Source: Armatimonadota bacterium
Lineage (GTDB): Bacteria > Armatimonadota > Zipacnadia > JAUWAU01
DNA: 64,000 bases
Assembly: GCA_030601885.1 (NCBI GenBank)
Contig: JAUWAU010000002.1
Coordinates: forward strand, 1-64,000
Direction: 5' to 3'
Positions 34,392 to 42,972 of this stretch are shown piece after piece. The notes beneath the pieces were generated by a model that saw only the letters and a list, made by a program, of their open reading frames with translations, had not been told where the DNA came from and did not search any database. A program made the translations under genes and the position numbers. Position 1 is the stretch's first letter. Each line of letters opens with the position of its first letter.

Positions 34392-35540
34392 TTGGCGCAA
34401 GGTAGGTATTGCCTGACCTCAGAGTCGGTGACCGAGGGTCACCCCGACAAGATGGCCGACCAAATATCGGACGCCATCTTGGACGCTCTCCTGGAGCAAG
34501 ACCCAAACTCCCGTGTCGCCTGTGAGACGCTCGTGACGACGGGCATCGCGCTCGTCGCCGGCGAGATCACCACGGAGGCCTACGCCGACATACCCGGCAT
34601 CATTCGCCAGACCGTCTGCGACATCGGCTACACGCGGGCAAAATTCGGATTCGATTGCGAAACGGTAGGCGTCATCACGGCGATCCAGGAGCAGTCGCCA
34701 GACATCAAACTGGGCGTAGACGTGGGCGGCGCCGGGGACCAGGGGATGATGTTTGGGTACGCGACCAATGAGACCGAGGAGTACATGCCGCTGCCCATAA
34801 TGCTGGCGCACAAGCTCGCCAAGCAGTTGGCGCACGTACGGAAGACGAACGAGGTGGAGTATCTTCGCCCCGACGGCAAGTCGCAAGTCACCGTCGAATA
34901 CCATGACGGCCGGCCGGTGCGCGTCATCAAAGTGCTCATGGCGGCGCAGCACGCCCCAAGCGTGTCGCAAAAGGAGATCTACGGTGACATCGCCGAGCGC
35001 GTTGTGTGTGCCGTCATCCCCTTGGAGTTACGCGGGGAGGACCTTGAGATACTGGTGAATCGCACCGGCTCATTCTCCATCGGGGGCCCACAGGCCGACA
35101 CCGGGCTCACCGGCCGAAAGATCATGGTGGACACGTACGGCGGTCTGGCCCGGCACGGCGGCGGATGCTTCAGCGGCAAAGACCCGACGAAGGTGGATCG
35201 CTCGGCAGGCTACATGGCCAGGTATGTTGCCAAGAACATCGTCGCGGCCGGGCTCGCCGAGCGGTGCGAGATCCAGCTCAGCTACGCCATCGGCGACGTG
35301 GGGCCGTTCTCGCTGGCCGTGTGGTGCTTCGGCACTGAGAAGATGCCCGAAGCCGAGATCCAGGAACTTGTGCGAGAGCACTTCGACCTGTCACCGAGCG
35401 GCATGATCGAGCACCTCAAGCTGCGCCGGCCCATCTACAAGCCTACTGCTGCATACGGACACTTCGGGTGGAGCTATCCCGAACGCACGTGGGAACACAT
35501 CGATATGGCAGACACGCTCCGGAAAGCAGCGGGGCTCTGA
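34392..35540 (+). CDS. metK: S-adenosylmethionine synthetase
   Basis: It makes SAM from methionine and ATP. The 382-residue protein carries [37 protein letters not shown], the P-loop-like [17 protein letters not shown], and [14 protein letters not shown] (in place of GVAEPVSI). The start is TTG 34392, supported by AAGGAG nine bases upstream; the nearby ATG 34385 is out of frame and closes after six codons. In the 117-bp leader I see no SAM-I type riboswitch. Confidence 0.95.
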   Translation: MAQGRYCLTSESVTEGHPDKMADQISDAILDALLEQDPNSRVACETLVTTGIALVAGEITTEAYADIPGIIRQTVCDIGYTRAKFGFDCETVGVITAIQEQSPDIKLGVDVGGAGDQGMMFGYATNETEEYMPLPIMLAHKLAKQLAHVRKTNEVEYLRPDGKSQVTVEYHDGRPVRVIKVLMAAQHAPSVSQKEIYGDIAERVVCAVIPLELRGEDLEILVNRTGSFSIGGPQADTGLTGRKIMVDTYGGLARHGGGCFSGKDPTKVDRSAGYMARYVAKNIVAAGLAERCEIQLSYAIGDVGPFSLAVWCFGTEKMPEAEIQELVREHFDLSPSGMIEHLKLRRPIYKPTAAYGHFGWSYPERTWEHIDMADTLRKAAGL

Positions 35541-35552
35541 GCCAGAGCGAGC

Positions 35553-38048
35553 ATGCAGCAGTCCGGCACGGCGTCCCCAAAGGAGCAGCCACCGTACGCG
35601 CTGGTGCTGATTGATGAGCCGGCGCGATCCATTGACCGGCCATTCACGTACGCCATCCCCCCCGCTGTCAGGCAGGCGTTAGCCGTCGGCTCGTACGTTC
35701 TTGCGCCCCTGGGACGTCGGCGGCTTCCGGGATACGTCGTCGGGTTCGCCTCCGAGGCGCCCCCGGTGACGCTGAAACACATCGCGGCGCTCCTCGGCGA
35801 AGCACCCCTATTCGACGCCCGAATGCTGGCCCTATGCCGTTGGATGGCGGAGCAGTATCATGCGACGCTTGCCGAAGCCATTCGGTGCGTCGTGCTGCGG
35901 GGACTTACCCACAGAGTGCGTCGCCGCTTGCGCCTCACAGCACCTGAGGAGGCCGAGGAGCGCATTGCACAGCTCGAGAAGCGTGCGCCGCTGCAGGCCC
36001 GCTTGATCGCCGTGTTGCGCGACCGGGGCGACGTAGCCGAGTATCGCGCCATACGACTTGCCCTCCGCGGCAAGAGTCCAAGCGGACCCCTGCGAGCCCT
36101 CCTCGAGAAGGGCATCGTGGCGGAGTCGTACGACCTCGAGGCGCCCCGAACGAGAAAGAAGCGCGACGCCATCGTACAGCTCGCGGTGGAGGGCGAGGAC
36201 CTCGAGGAGCACATCGACACGCTCCGTGCCCAGGCGCCGCGACAGGCAGCACTGCTGCGCCATATCGCCCGGCACGGCGGAAGGGTCCGCCGTGCCGTCC
36301 TGCGCGACACCGGCGGCTCCGTGGCCAGCCCGCTGAAAGCGCTCGAGCGCAAAGGGCTGGTGACGCTCGAGCAAGTCTCGGTCCTGCGAGCGCCGGGCGA
36401 GGAGGGCCTCGGCGGCGCACCGGTCGCGCCTCCGCTCACCCCAGGGCAGCGGGACGCCGTACGGACGATCCTCGACAGCATCAACGGCGATCGGCGTGCT
36501 GTGCTCGTGCAGGGAGTGACGGCAAGTGGGAAAACGGAGGTGTACCTCTGCGCCATCGCTCACGTGCTGGAGCGAGGCGAACAGGCTATCCTGCTGGTCC
36601 CCGAGATCGCGCTGACGCCCCAAATGCTGGGCCGCCTGCGGGCCCGATTCGGTGAGCACCTGGCAGTGCTGCATAGCGGGTTGAGCGCCGGGGAGCGATA
36701 CGACGAGTGGCGCCGCATCTACAACGGCGCCGCCTCCATCGCCGTGGGGGCGCGATCTGCCATATTCGCCCCCTTCAATAGAGTTGGCATCATCGTCATC
36801 GACGAGGAGCACGAGACCGCCTACAAGCAAGACCAGCCCCCGAGGTACCACGCCCGAGAAGTCGCGGCAAAGCGTGCCGAGATAGATGACGCCGTGCTGG
36901 TGCTGGGCAGCGCGACGCCCTCACTGGAGGCATATCACAGCGCTATGCACGGGCCGACCCGGCGAGTCGTGCTTGCCGAGCGCATCGACAGAAGGCCTCT
37001 GCCCACGGTGCGGCTCGTGGACATGCGGGAGGAGACGAGGCGGGACAACACCTCCGCCTTCAGCCAAGCACTTGCTGATGCTATGCGCGCGCGCCTGCAG
37101 CGCGATGAGCAGATCATCCTCTTCCTGAACCGTCGCGGCTTCGCCACGTTTGTGCTGTGCCGCGAATGTGGCTTCGCGCTGCGATGTCCGGACTGCGTCG
37201 TATCGCTCACCTTTCACTTTCGTACCAAGAGGCTGTTGTGTCACCACTGTGGTCGCTCCGAGCCGACGCCGGATGTATGCCCCAACTGTGACGGCACGAA
37301 GATGGGATACTTGGGCCTGGGCACAGAAAAAGTGGAAGAGGAAGTCCGGAGTATATTCCCCCTGGCGCGGCCACTTCGGATGGACCGCGACGCCACCAGG
37401 CGAAAAGGAGCATACACGGAGATATTACAGAAATTCGCGGCCAAGCAGGGAAATATACTCATCGGCACGCAGATGGTGGCCAAGGGACTGGACTTCCCTG
37501 ACGTGACGCTCGTGGGCGTTATCAACGCCGACACGGCGCTGCACCGACCCGATTTCCGGGCGGCGGAGCGAACCTTTCAGCTCTTGACGCAAGTAGCCGG
37601 CAGGGCAGGGCGCGGCGAGCAGCCGGGCGAAGTGCTGGTACAAACGTATAACCCGACGCACTACGCCATCATCGCCGCCGCCGGGCAGGACTACGAGCGA
37701 TTCGCCGCACAAGAGTGCGAGTACCGACGGGAGCTGGCGTATCCGCCCTTCGGTCGTCTCACCAGCCTTCTGACTGCCGACACAGACGAAGCGGCGGCCA
37801 GCGACCGTGCCGATCGGCTCGCAGCAGCGCTGCAGGAAGCAGCCACGCGCGACGGCGACGCGGTTGAGATCCTCGGCCCGGCACCGGCGCCGCTTTGGAA
37901 GCTGCGGGGCACATATAGGCATTTCGTGCTTGCGAAGGCTGAGACGGCTGAGATGCTCCGTGGCGTGGTGTCCAAGGCGCTTGCCGCGCTGCCGGCGAAA
38001 GACAGGCGGTGCATCGCCGTTGACGCCGACCCTGTCGATATGATGTAG
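35553..38048 (+). CDS. priA: Primosomal replication-restart helicase PriA
   Basis: PriA reloads the replisome at repaired forks. The 831-residue protein has the N-terminal 3'-DNA-binding domain (RSIDRPFTYAIPP, GSYVLAPLGRRRLPGYVVGF), the Walker A motif in GVTASGKTEVYL, the DEEH box in IVIDEEHETAYKQDQ, GSATPSLEAY, and the zinc-binding cysteines in CRECGFALRCPDC, CHHCG and CPNC. Motifs IV-VI include GTQMVAKGLDFPDVTLVGV and QVAGRAGRG. It lies 12 bp after metK on the same strand. Confidence 0.95.
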   Translation: MQQSGTASPKEQPPYALVLIDEPARSIDRPFTYAIPPAVRQALAVGSYVLAPLGRRRLPGYVVGFASEAPPVTLKHIAALLGEAPLFDARMLALCRWMAEQYHATLAEAIRCVVLRGLTHRVRRRLRLTAPEEAEERIAQLEKRAPLQARLIAVLRDRGDVAEYRAIRLALRGKSPSGPLRALLEKGIVAESYDLEAPRTRKKRDAIVQLAVEGEDLEEHIDTLRAQAPRQAALLRHIARHGGRVRRAVLRDTGGSVASPLKALERKGLVTLEQVSVLRAPGEEGLGGAPVAPPLTPGQRDAVRTILDSINGDRRAVLVQGVTASGKTEVYLCAIAHVLERGEQAILLVPEIALTPQMLGRLRARFGEHLAVLHSGLSAGERYDEWRRIYNGAASIAVGARSAIFAPFNRVGIIVIDEEHETAYKQDQPPRYHAREVAAKRAEIDDAVLVLGSATPSLEAYHSAMHGPTRRVVLAERIDRRPLPTVRLVDMREETRRDNTSAFSQALADAMRARLQRDEQIILFLNRRGFATFVLCRECGFALRCPDCVVSLTFHFRTKRLLCHHCGRSEPTPDVCPNCDGTKMGYLGLGTEKVEEEVRSIFPLARPLRMDRDATRRKGAYTEILQKFAAKQGNILIGTQMVAKGLDFPDVTLVGVINADTALHRPDFRAAERTFQLLTQVAGRAGRGEQPGEVLVQTYNPTHYAIIAAAGQDYERFAAQECEYRRELAYPPFGRLTSLLTADTDEAAASDRADRLAAALQEAATRDGDAVEILGPAPAPLWKLRGTYRHFVLAKAETAEMLRGVVSKALAALPAKDRRCIAVDADPVDMM

Positions 38049-38064
38049 TAGGGCATTGGTCGCC

Positions 38065-38670
38065 ATGAATCTACTTCTTTACGGCAATCCGATATTGCGA
38101 AAGCGGGCACGGGCCCTCCGACGAGCGGACAAGTCCACCTCTGCTCTGCTCGACGAGATGATGCAAGTGATGCAGGAGGCGCCGGGCGTCGGACTGGCGG
38201 CGCCCCAGGTGGGCCGCCCGGTACGAGTCGTGGCGGTTATGGTGGACGACATTGATTACCGACTCATCAACCCCAAGATTGTCCGCCGGGCGGGCCGAGT
38301 TGAGGGCACGGAGGGCTGTCTCAGCCTCCCGACCCTCTACGGCACCGTGGAGCGGCCCGAGTGCGTGACCGTACGGGCGCTGACGGAAAAGATGAAGCCG
38401 GTGACGATTCGGGGCGAAGGATTTCTCGCCCGTGTCCTGGCTCACGAGATCGACCACCTCGACGGCAAATTGTTCATCGATCGGGCGGATGAGGAGACAC
38501 TGCACTGGATCGTGCCTGACGACGACGAAGAGAACGGCTATCGCGGTGTGCCAGCGACGCTCGCGGAGGCGACGGAGCGCTTCGAGCACCTCCGCAAAGG
38601 CACCCTGGCCGGCGACGACGTCGCTCACCGTCTCGCGCATGCTGATATGCCGGGACCCAGAGGGCTGTAA
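38065..38670 (+). CDS. def: Peptide deformylase
   Basis: It removes N-formyl groups from new proteins. All three metal-site motifs are present: GVGLAAPQVG, EGCLSLP and HEIDHLDG. The core is type I-like; the C-terminal 35 residues (ATLAEATERFEHLRKGTLAG) are an extension. ATG 38065 is used; an in-frame TTG lies at 38056. It precedes fmt, its pathway partner, by 5 bp. Confidence 0.95.
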   Translation: MNLLLYGNPILRKRARALRRADKSTSALLDEMMQVMQEAPGVGLAAPQVGRPVRVVAVMVDDIDYRLINPKIVRRAGRVEGTEGCLSLPTLYGTVERPECVTVRALTEKMKPVTIRGEGFLARVLAHEIDHLDGKLFIDRADEETLHWIVPDDDEENGYRGVPATLAEATERFEHLRKGTLAGDDVAHRLAHADMPGPRGL

Positions 38671-38675
38671 AGCCA

Positions 38676-39614
38676 ATGAGGGCAGTCTTCTTCGGCACGC
38701 CGGCAGCCGCCGCTCGCTTTCTGGAGGCGACCGCGCAATCCACCCGCGAGGTGGCGGCCGCGGTGACCCAACCCGATCGCCCGAGAGGCAGAGGACGCAA
38801 GCTGTCTGCAGCACCGGTGAAGGTGGCCGCGCAGGGGATGGGCATCGAGGTGCTGCAGCCAGATCGGGCCAGTGATCCGCTGCTGCTGGAGCGGCTGCGG
38901 CAGATAGCGCCCGATGTCGTCGTCGTAGTTGCCTATGGACAGAAGCTCCCGGTGGAGCTGCTCGAGGTGCCGCCCCTCGGTGCTATCAACGTGCACTTTT
39001 CCCTCCTGCCCGAGCTTCGCGGCGCCGCACCCGTGTTCTGGGCCATGGCGCGCGGGTACGAGGTAACCGGCGTCACCACCATGTATATGGCGGAGGAGAT
39101 GGACGCCGGTGACATCATACTGAGCGAGCAGGAGCGGATCCGCCCTGACGATACCTCCGGCACTCTGGAAGAGCGGCTCACCGACATCGGCTGCAGCCTG
39201 TTGCAGAGGACGCTGACGCTCGTTGGCGAGGGGCGAGCGCCGCGGACGCCCCAGGACCACAGCCGCGCAACGCGAGCGCCGCTGGTGAAGAAGGATGACG
39301 GCTGCATCGATTGGTCGGAACCTGCCGTTCAGATAGAGCGTCTGGTCAGAGCGGCGAGCCCGTGGCCGGTGGCGTTTACCTTTGTGGCTAACCGACGGCT
39401 GCAGGTCCATCGTGCGAAGGCCGTGCCCGATTTTTCGCAGGAGGGAGGACTTGCAGGCACGCTCGTCGAAATTAACGCTGACAGGGGGTTGTCCGTGCTG
39501 ACCGGTTCCGGGTGCCTTCACATTCTCGAGGTGCAAGCGCCGGGCAGACGGCGGATGCCGGCGGCCGATTTTGCCCGCGGGGCCACATTGAGGCCGGGGA
39601 TGCTGCTTGGATGA
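38676..39614 (+). CDS. fmt: Methionyl-tRNA formyltransferase
   Basis: It formylates initiator Met-tRNA. MRAVFFGTPAAAARFLEA, TQPDRPRGRGRKL, and the active-site stretch INVHFSLLPELRGAAPVFWA are typical (most homologues read NVHASLLPRWRGAAPI). MDAGDIILSEQERI precedes the C-terminal oligonucleotide-binding-like domain (IERLVRAASPWPVAFTF). Length 312 residues is normal. It forms a translation-initiation pair with def. Confidence 0.94.
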   Translation: MRAVFFGTPAAAARFLEATAQSTREVAAAVTQPDRPRGRGRKLSAAPVKVAAQGMGIEVLQPDRASDPLLLERLRQIAPDVVVVVAYGQKLPVELLEVPPLGAINVHFSLLPELRGAAPVFWAMARGYEVTGVTTMYMAEEMDAGDIILSEQERIRPDDTSGTLEERLTDIGCSLLQRTLTLVGEGRAPRTPQDHSRATRAPLVKKDDGCIDWSEPAVQIERLVRAASPWPVAFTFVANRRLQVHRAKAVPDFSQEGGLAGTLVEINADRGLSVLTGSGCLHILEVQAPGRRRMPAADFARGATLRPGMLLG

Positions 39615-39667
39615 AGTGGGCCGCACCAATCGAGCCAGTGGCCGGCCATCTCTATCAGCGGCGATGA

Positions 39668-40045
39668 ATGGGTATGGACTCGGCACTCCGCGAGAAGCTC
39701 GACGAGGCTCACCAGCGTCGCACCAACGGCGATTACGAGAACGCGCGCCACCTGTATGAGGACGTTTTGGCGGCGGGCCTGGATTCTTCGGAGTCGGCCG
39801 AGGTGCGGTGGGGGTACGGATTGGTGCTGCAATACACCGGGGCTTTTGACGAGGCGCTGGCAGAGCTTGAGCGAGCGCACCGGGAGGCCCCGGATAACGC
39901 GGATTACTTCCTGCACCTGGCCATGACCCGTCTGATGCTCGGCGACTTCGATCGGGCGGTCGCTGAGCTGACCGAGATCGAGGAGAAGTTCCCTGACACG
40001 GCCGCGGCTGATGAGGCCACGAAGCAGCTCTCATACTTCAGGTAG
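39668..40045 (+). CDS. Small TPR-repeat protein
   Basis: The 125-residue protein consists of about three tetratricopeptide repeats (NGDYENARHLYEDVLAAGL, VLQYTGAFDEALAELERAHR, LHLAMTRLMLGDFDRAVAEL). It has no signal peptide or membrane helix. TPR proteins act as protein-interaction scaffolds; the partner is unknown. It lies 53 bp after fmt and 90 bp before the RACo-like gene. Confidence 0.8.
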   Translation: MGMDSALREKLDEAHQRRTNGDYENARHLYEDVLAAGLDSSESAEVRWGYGLVLQYTGAFDEALAELERAHREAPDNADYFLHLAMTRLMLGDFDRAVAELTEIEEKFPDTAAADEATKQLSYFR

Positions 40046-40135
40046 GCTGAGGTCGGGCCGTGTCTGACGGCGCAAGCTAACCTTCGGGCATCCGCGCTTG
40101 CCCCCGAGGCAGAGAACGGGTGCCCGAAGTTGGGT

Positions 40136-41998
40136 ATGGTCCACCAACAGATGCCCCCGGAGGAGACGATAACCGTTGTCTTCGAGCCCGGCGGCCAAGC
40201 AGTGCAGGCGCCGCCGGGCTCGACACTGATGGAAGCCGCGGAGACGGCGGGCATTGTCCTGTGGGCCCCATGCGGCCGTCGGGGCACCTGCGGTCAATGC
40301 CGCGTCATCATCAGCAGCACGGACGGCTGCGCCGAGCCGTCTGCGGCGGAGCTTGAACACCTGCCCCAGAGCGAGATCGAGGAAGGCTGGCGCCTTGCGT
40401 GTCAGGCGCAGGTTGTGTCGGACGTGACGGTCTCGGTCTCGCCGCGCTTTGCTGCGGGCAAGGCGCAAGTACTCGAAATGGGCCTGCTGGAGCGCGCAGC
40501 GCCGGCGCCGAATGTCGTGAAGCGCCGTCTTCAGCTCCCGCGGCCGACTCTCGAAGATCCGGTGGCGGATTTGCATCGTCTCGAGCGTGCGCTCGGGCTA
40601 TCGACCGGCACTCTCAATACCGGCCGACGCCTCGCCGCGAGCTTGCCCGGTGAGCTCCGCAGGCACGACTTCAACGTGACCGCAACCGTCATTGGCGATA
40701 CGCTCGTTGAGATCTCCGGCCCGGATGCCGGCGAGGCCTGCTGCGGCGCCGCTCTGGACATTGGTACCACCACCATCGTGGCATACCTGGTGGAGCTTCG
40801 TACCGGCGAGCTGTTGGCGACGGCCTCCACGCTCAACCCGCAAGCCACCTATGGCGCCGACGTCATCTCCCGTCTGGACTTCATTCGCCGGCAGCCTGAT
40901 GCCCTCGATGCGATGCACCGAACTGCCGTGCAGGTGACGAACAGCCTCATCGGCCAAGCCTGCGACGAGGCCGGCGTGGACAACGCTTGCGTCTATGAAC
41001 TGACGGTAGTGGGCAACACGTGCATGCACCATCTATTCCTGGGCATCGATCCGTCCAACATCGCCGTCACGCCCTTCACGCCCGCGGTCACCCGAGCGCT
41101 GAGCGTCCCGGCAGCCAGGCTTGGCGTGGACATCTCGCCCGTTGGCATGGTGGAATGCCTTCCGAACGTCGCCGGCTACGTTGGCGCCGATATCGTGGGA
41201 GCTATCGTTGCCACGGGTCTGGACAAGCGCAGCGACGCCGCGGTGATGATCGACATCGGCACCAATGGCGAGGTAGCATTGTGGACTGGCGAGGAGCTAC
41301 TATGCTGCTCGTGCGCGGCGGGCCCGGCATTCGAGGGCGCCCAGATCACCCACGGGATGCGCGCCATGACCGGGGCCATCGATCACGTTGCGTGCCGCGA
41401 TGAGGCCCTCGTCATCAGCACCATCGACGATGCGAAGCCCACCGGGCTGTGCGGCAGCGGCTTGCTGGACGCGGCCGCAGTGCTGCTGGACTGCGGACTG
41501 TTGGCTAGCAGTGGCCGATTGGGCCACGACGCAGCGGATGTGCCGGCCTCCCTTCGGGAGCGCATCGCCGGCACTGATCCGAACCGGCGATTCGTGCTCG
41601 CGCGGCCCGAGACGAGCGCGGAGGGCACGGAGATCGCTCTGACGCAGCGCGATGTGCGGCAGCTCCAACTCGCCAGCGGAGCCATCAGAGCGGGCACGGA
41701 GTTGCTGCTTGCTGAGGCGGGCCTGGCGCGCGATGACGTTTCCGAGTTCCTCCTGGCCGGCGCCTTTGGCTCGTACATCCGCCCGGCGAGCGCGCTGCGC
41801 ATCGGCATGTTGCCGAACGTTCCCGCGGATCGCATTCGCTCGGTGGGGAACGCCGCGGGCATGGGCGCAGTGCTGTGCCTGACCTCGGTGCAGGCCCGGG
41901 CGTACGCCACAGAGCTGGCCCGGCGGGCCCGGTACGTTGAGCTCTCCGCGCGGCTCGATTTCCAGGAGGCATTCGCGGAGGCGATGACATTCCCGTAA
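40136..41998 (+). CDS. RACo-type corrinoid activator (2Fe-2S plus ASKHA, DUF4445)
   Basis: Such proteins reductively reactivate Co(II) corrinoid proteins using ATP. The N-terminal 2Fe-2S ferredoxin domain has cysteines C46, C52, C55 (APCGRRGTCGQC) and C89 (WRLACQAQ). A linker follows, then the ASKHA domain with GAALDIGTTTIVAYLVELRT, STLNPQATYGADVISRLDF, VVGNTCMHHLFLGIDPS, MIDIGTNGEVALW and PTGLCGSGLLDAAAVLLD. About 620 residues is the usual length. ATG 40136 is used; TTG 40130 and ATG 40151 are alternatives. The next gene is the matching corrinoid protein. Confidence 0.9.
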   Translation: MVHQQMPPEETITVVFEPGGQAVQAPPGSTLMEAAETAGIVLWAPCGRRGTCGQCRVIISSTDGCAEPSAAELEHLPQSEIEEGWRLACQAQVVSDVTVSVSPRFAAGKAQVLEMGLLERAAPAPNVVKRRLQLPRPTLEDPVADLHRLERALGLSTGTLNTGRRLAASLPGELRRHDFNVTATVIGDTLVEISGPDAGEACCGAALDIGTTTIVAYLVELRTGELLATASTLNPQATYGADVISRLDFIRRQPDALDAMHRTAVQVTNSLIGQACDEAGVDNACVYELTVVGNTCMHHLFLGIDPSNIAVTPFTPAVTRALSVPAARLGVDISPVGMVECLPNVAGYVGADIVGAIVATGLDKRSDAAVMIDIGTNGEVALWTGEELLCCSCAAGPAFEGAQITHGMRAMTGAIDHVACRDEALVISTIDDAKPTGLCGSGLLDAAAVLLDCGLLASSGRLGHDAADVPASLRERIAGTDPNRRFVLARPETSAEGTEIALTQRDVRQLQLASGAIRAGTELLLAEAGLARDDVSEFLLAGAFGSYIRPASALRIGMLPNVPADRIRSVGNAAGMGAVLCLTSVQARAYATELARRARYVELSARLDFQEAFAEAMTFP

Positions 41999-42151
41999 GA
42001 CGCCGGACGAGAATGCAGCGGATTTCCTTGTCGGGGACAGGAGGGGTCCTGGCCTATCGTGCCGAAACCTCGGCCTACACGGTCGGTTCGACGCCGGATC
42101 AAGCATGTTCGTGCTAACCCTTAGTAACCTCGCAAAAGAGGAGGCGTGGCT

Positions 42152-42790
42152 ATGCCAGACTTACAGGCGCTCGCTGACGCCATCATCAACGGCAAGCGCG
42201 ACGATGCGAAAAGCTTGACAGAGGAGGCGCTCGCCGAGGGCACGAGCCCGGAGGCGGTCCTGAACGAGGGGCTCGTCGCCGGGATGAGCGTGGTCGGAGA
42301 GAGATTCAAGAACAATGAGTTCTACGTGCCCGAGGTGCTCATCGCGGCGCGAGCGATGAAGGCATCGATGGAGGTGCTCCAGCCGAAGCTGATAGAGAGC
42401 GGCGTCGAGCCCGCGGCGAAAGTCGCCATCGGGACGGTCAAGGGCGACCTGCACGACATCGGCAAGAACCTCGTGGCCATGATGCTGGAGGGTGGCGGCT
42501 TCGGGATCATCGACCTCAGCGTCGATGTGGCGCCCGAGCGGTTCATCGAGGCGATTCAAAGCGAGGGCGCCCAGGTAGTTGCCATGTCCGCGCTCCTGAC
42601 GACCACTATGCCGGCCATGAAGGACACGATTACGGCCCTCGAGGAGGCCGGCCTGCGCGACAGGGTCAAGGTGATCATTGGCGGGGCACCCGTGACCCAG
42701 AAATACGCCGACGAGATCGGCGCCGATGGCTACGCACCCGATGCGGCGTCGGCGGTTGACAAGACCAGGGAGCTTATTGGCGCGAGCTGA
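42152..42790 (+). CDS. Methyltransferase corrinoid protein
   Basis: This 212-residue protein carries the cobalamin cofactor for methyl transfer. The N-terminal helical cap (DLQALADAIINGKRDDAKSL, FYVPEVLIAARAMKASMEVL) precedes a Rossmann-like B12 domain. The D-x-H-x-x-G motif is GDLHDIGKN, with H101 as lower cobalt ligand; SALLTTTMPAMKDTI and VIIGGAPVTQKYADEIGADG complete the site. Its type is that of MtbC/MttC-like proteins. ATG 42152 is preferred over GTG 42146 because AGGAGG lies at proper distance. It follows the RACo-type gene; the methyltransferase may be the URO-D protein at 25422. Confidence 0.93.
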   Translation: MPDLQALADAIINGKRDDAKSLTEEALAEGTSPEAVLNEGLVAGMSVVGERFKNNEFYVPEVLIAARAMKASMEVLQPKLIESGVEPAAKVAIGTVKGDLHDIGKNLVAMMLEGGGFGIIDLSVDVAPERFIEAIQSEGAQVVAMSALLTTTMPAMKDTITALEEAGLRDRVKVIIGGAPVTQKYADEIGADGYAPDAASAVDKTRELIGAS

Positions 42791-42972
42791 GCGTTCGCGC
42801 TTGTTGGGACTTCCGAGCGGGCGCGCCGTTGCTCTGTTGGGGACCGGGCGAACGGGCAGGTGGCCAAGCGGTGGCCCTCGGCGCCCGGTTGTGAATCCGT
42901 ACTGGGCGCTCGCATGCGATCTCGGCGCAGAGCACGTGCTCCACACGCGGCTCTGCGCCGCCTGTTTCACTG

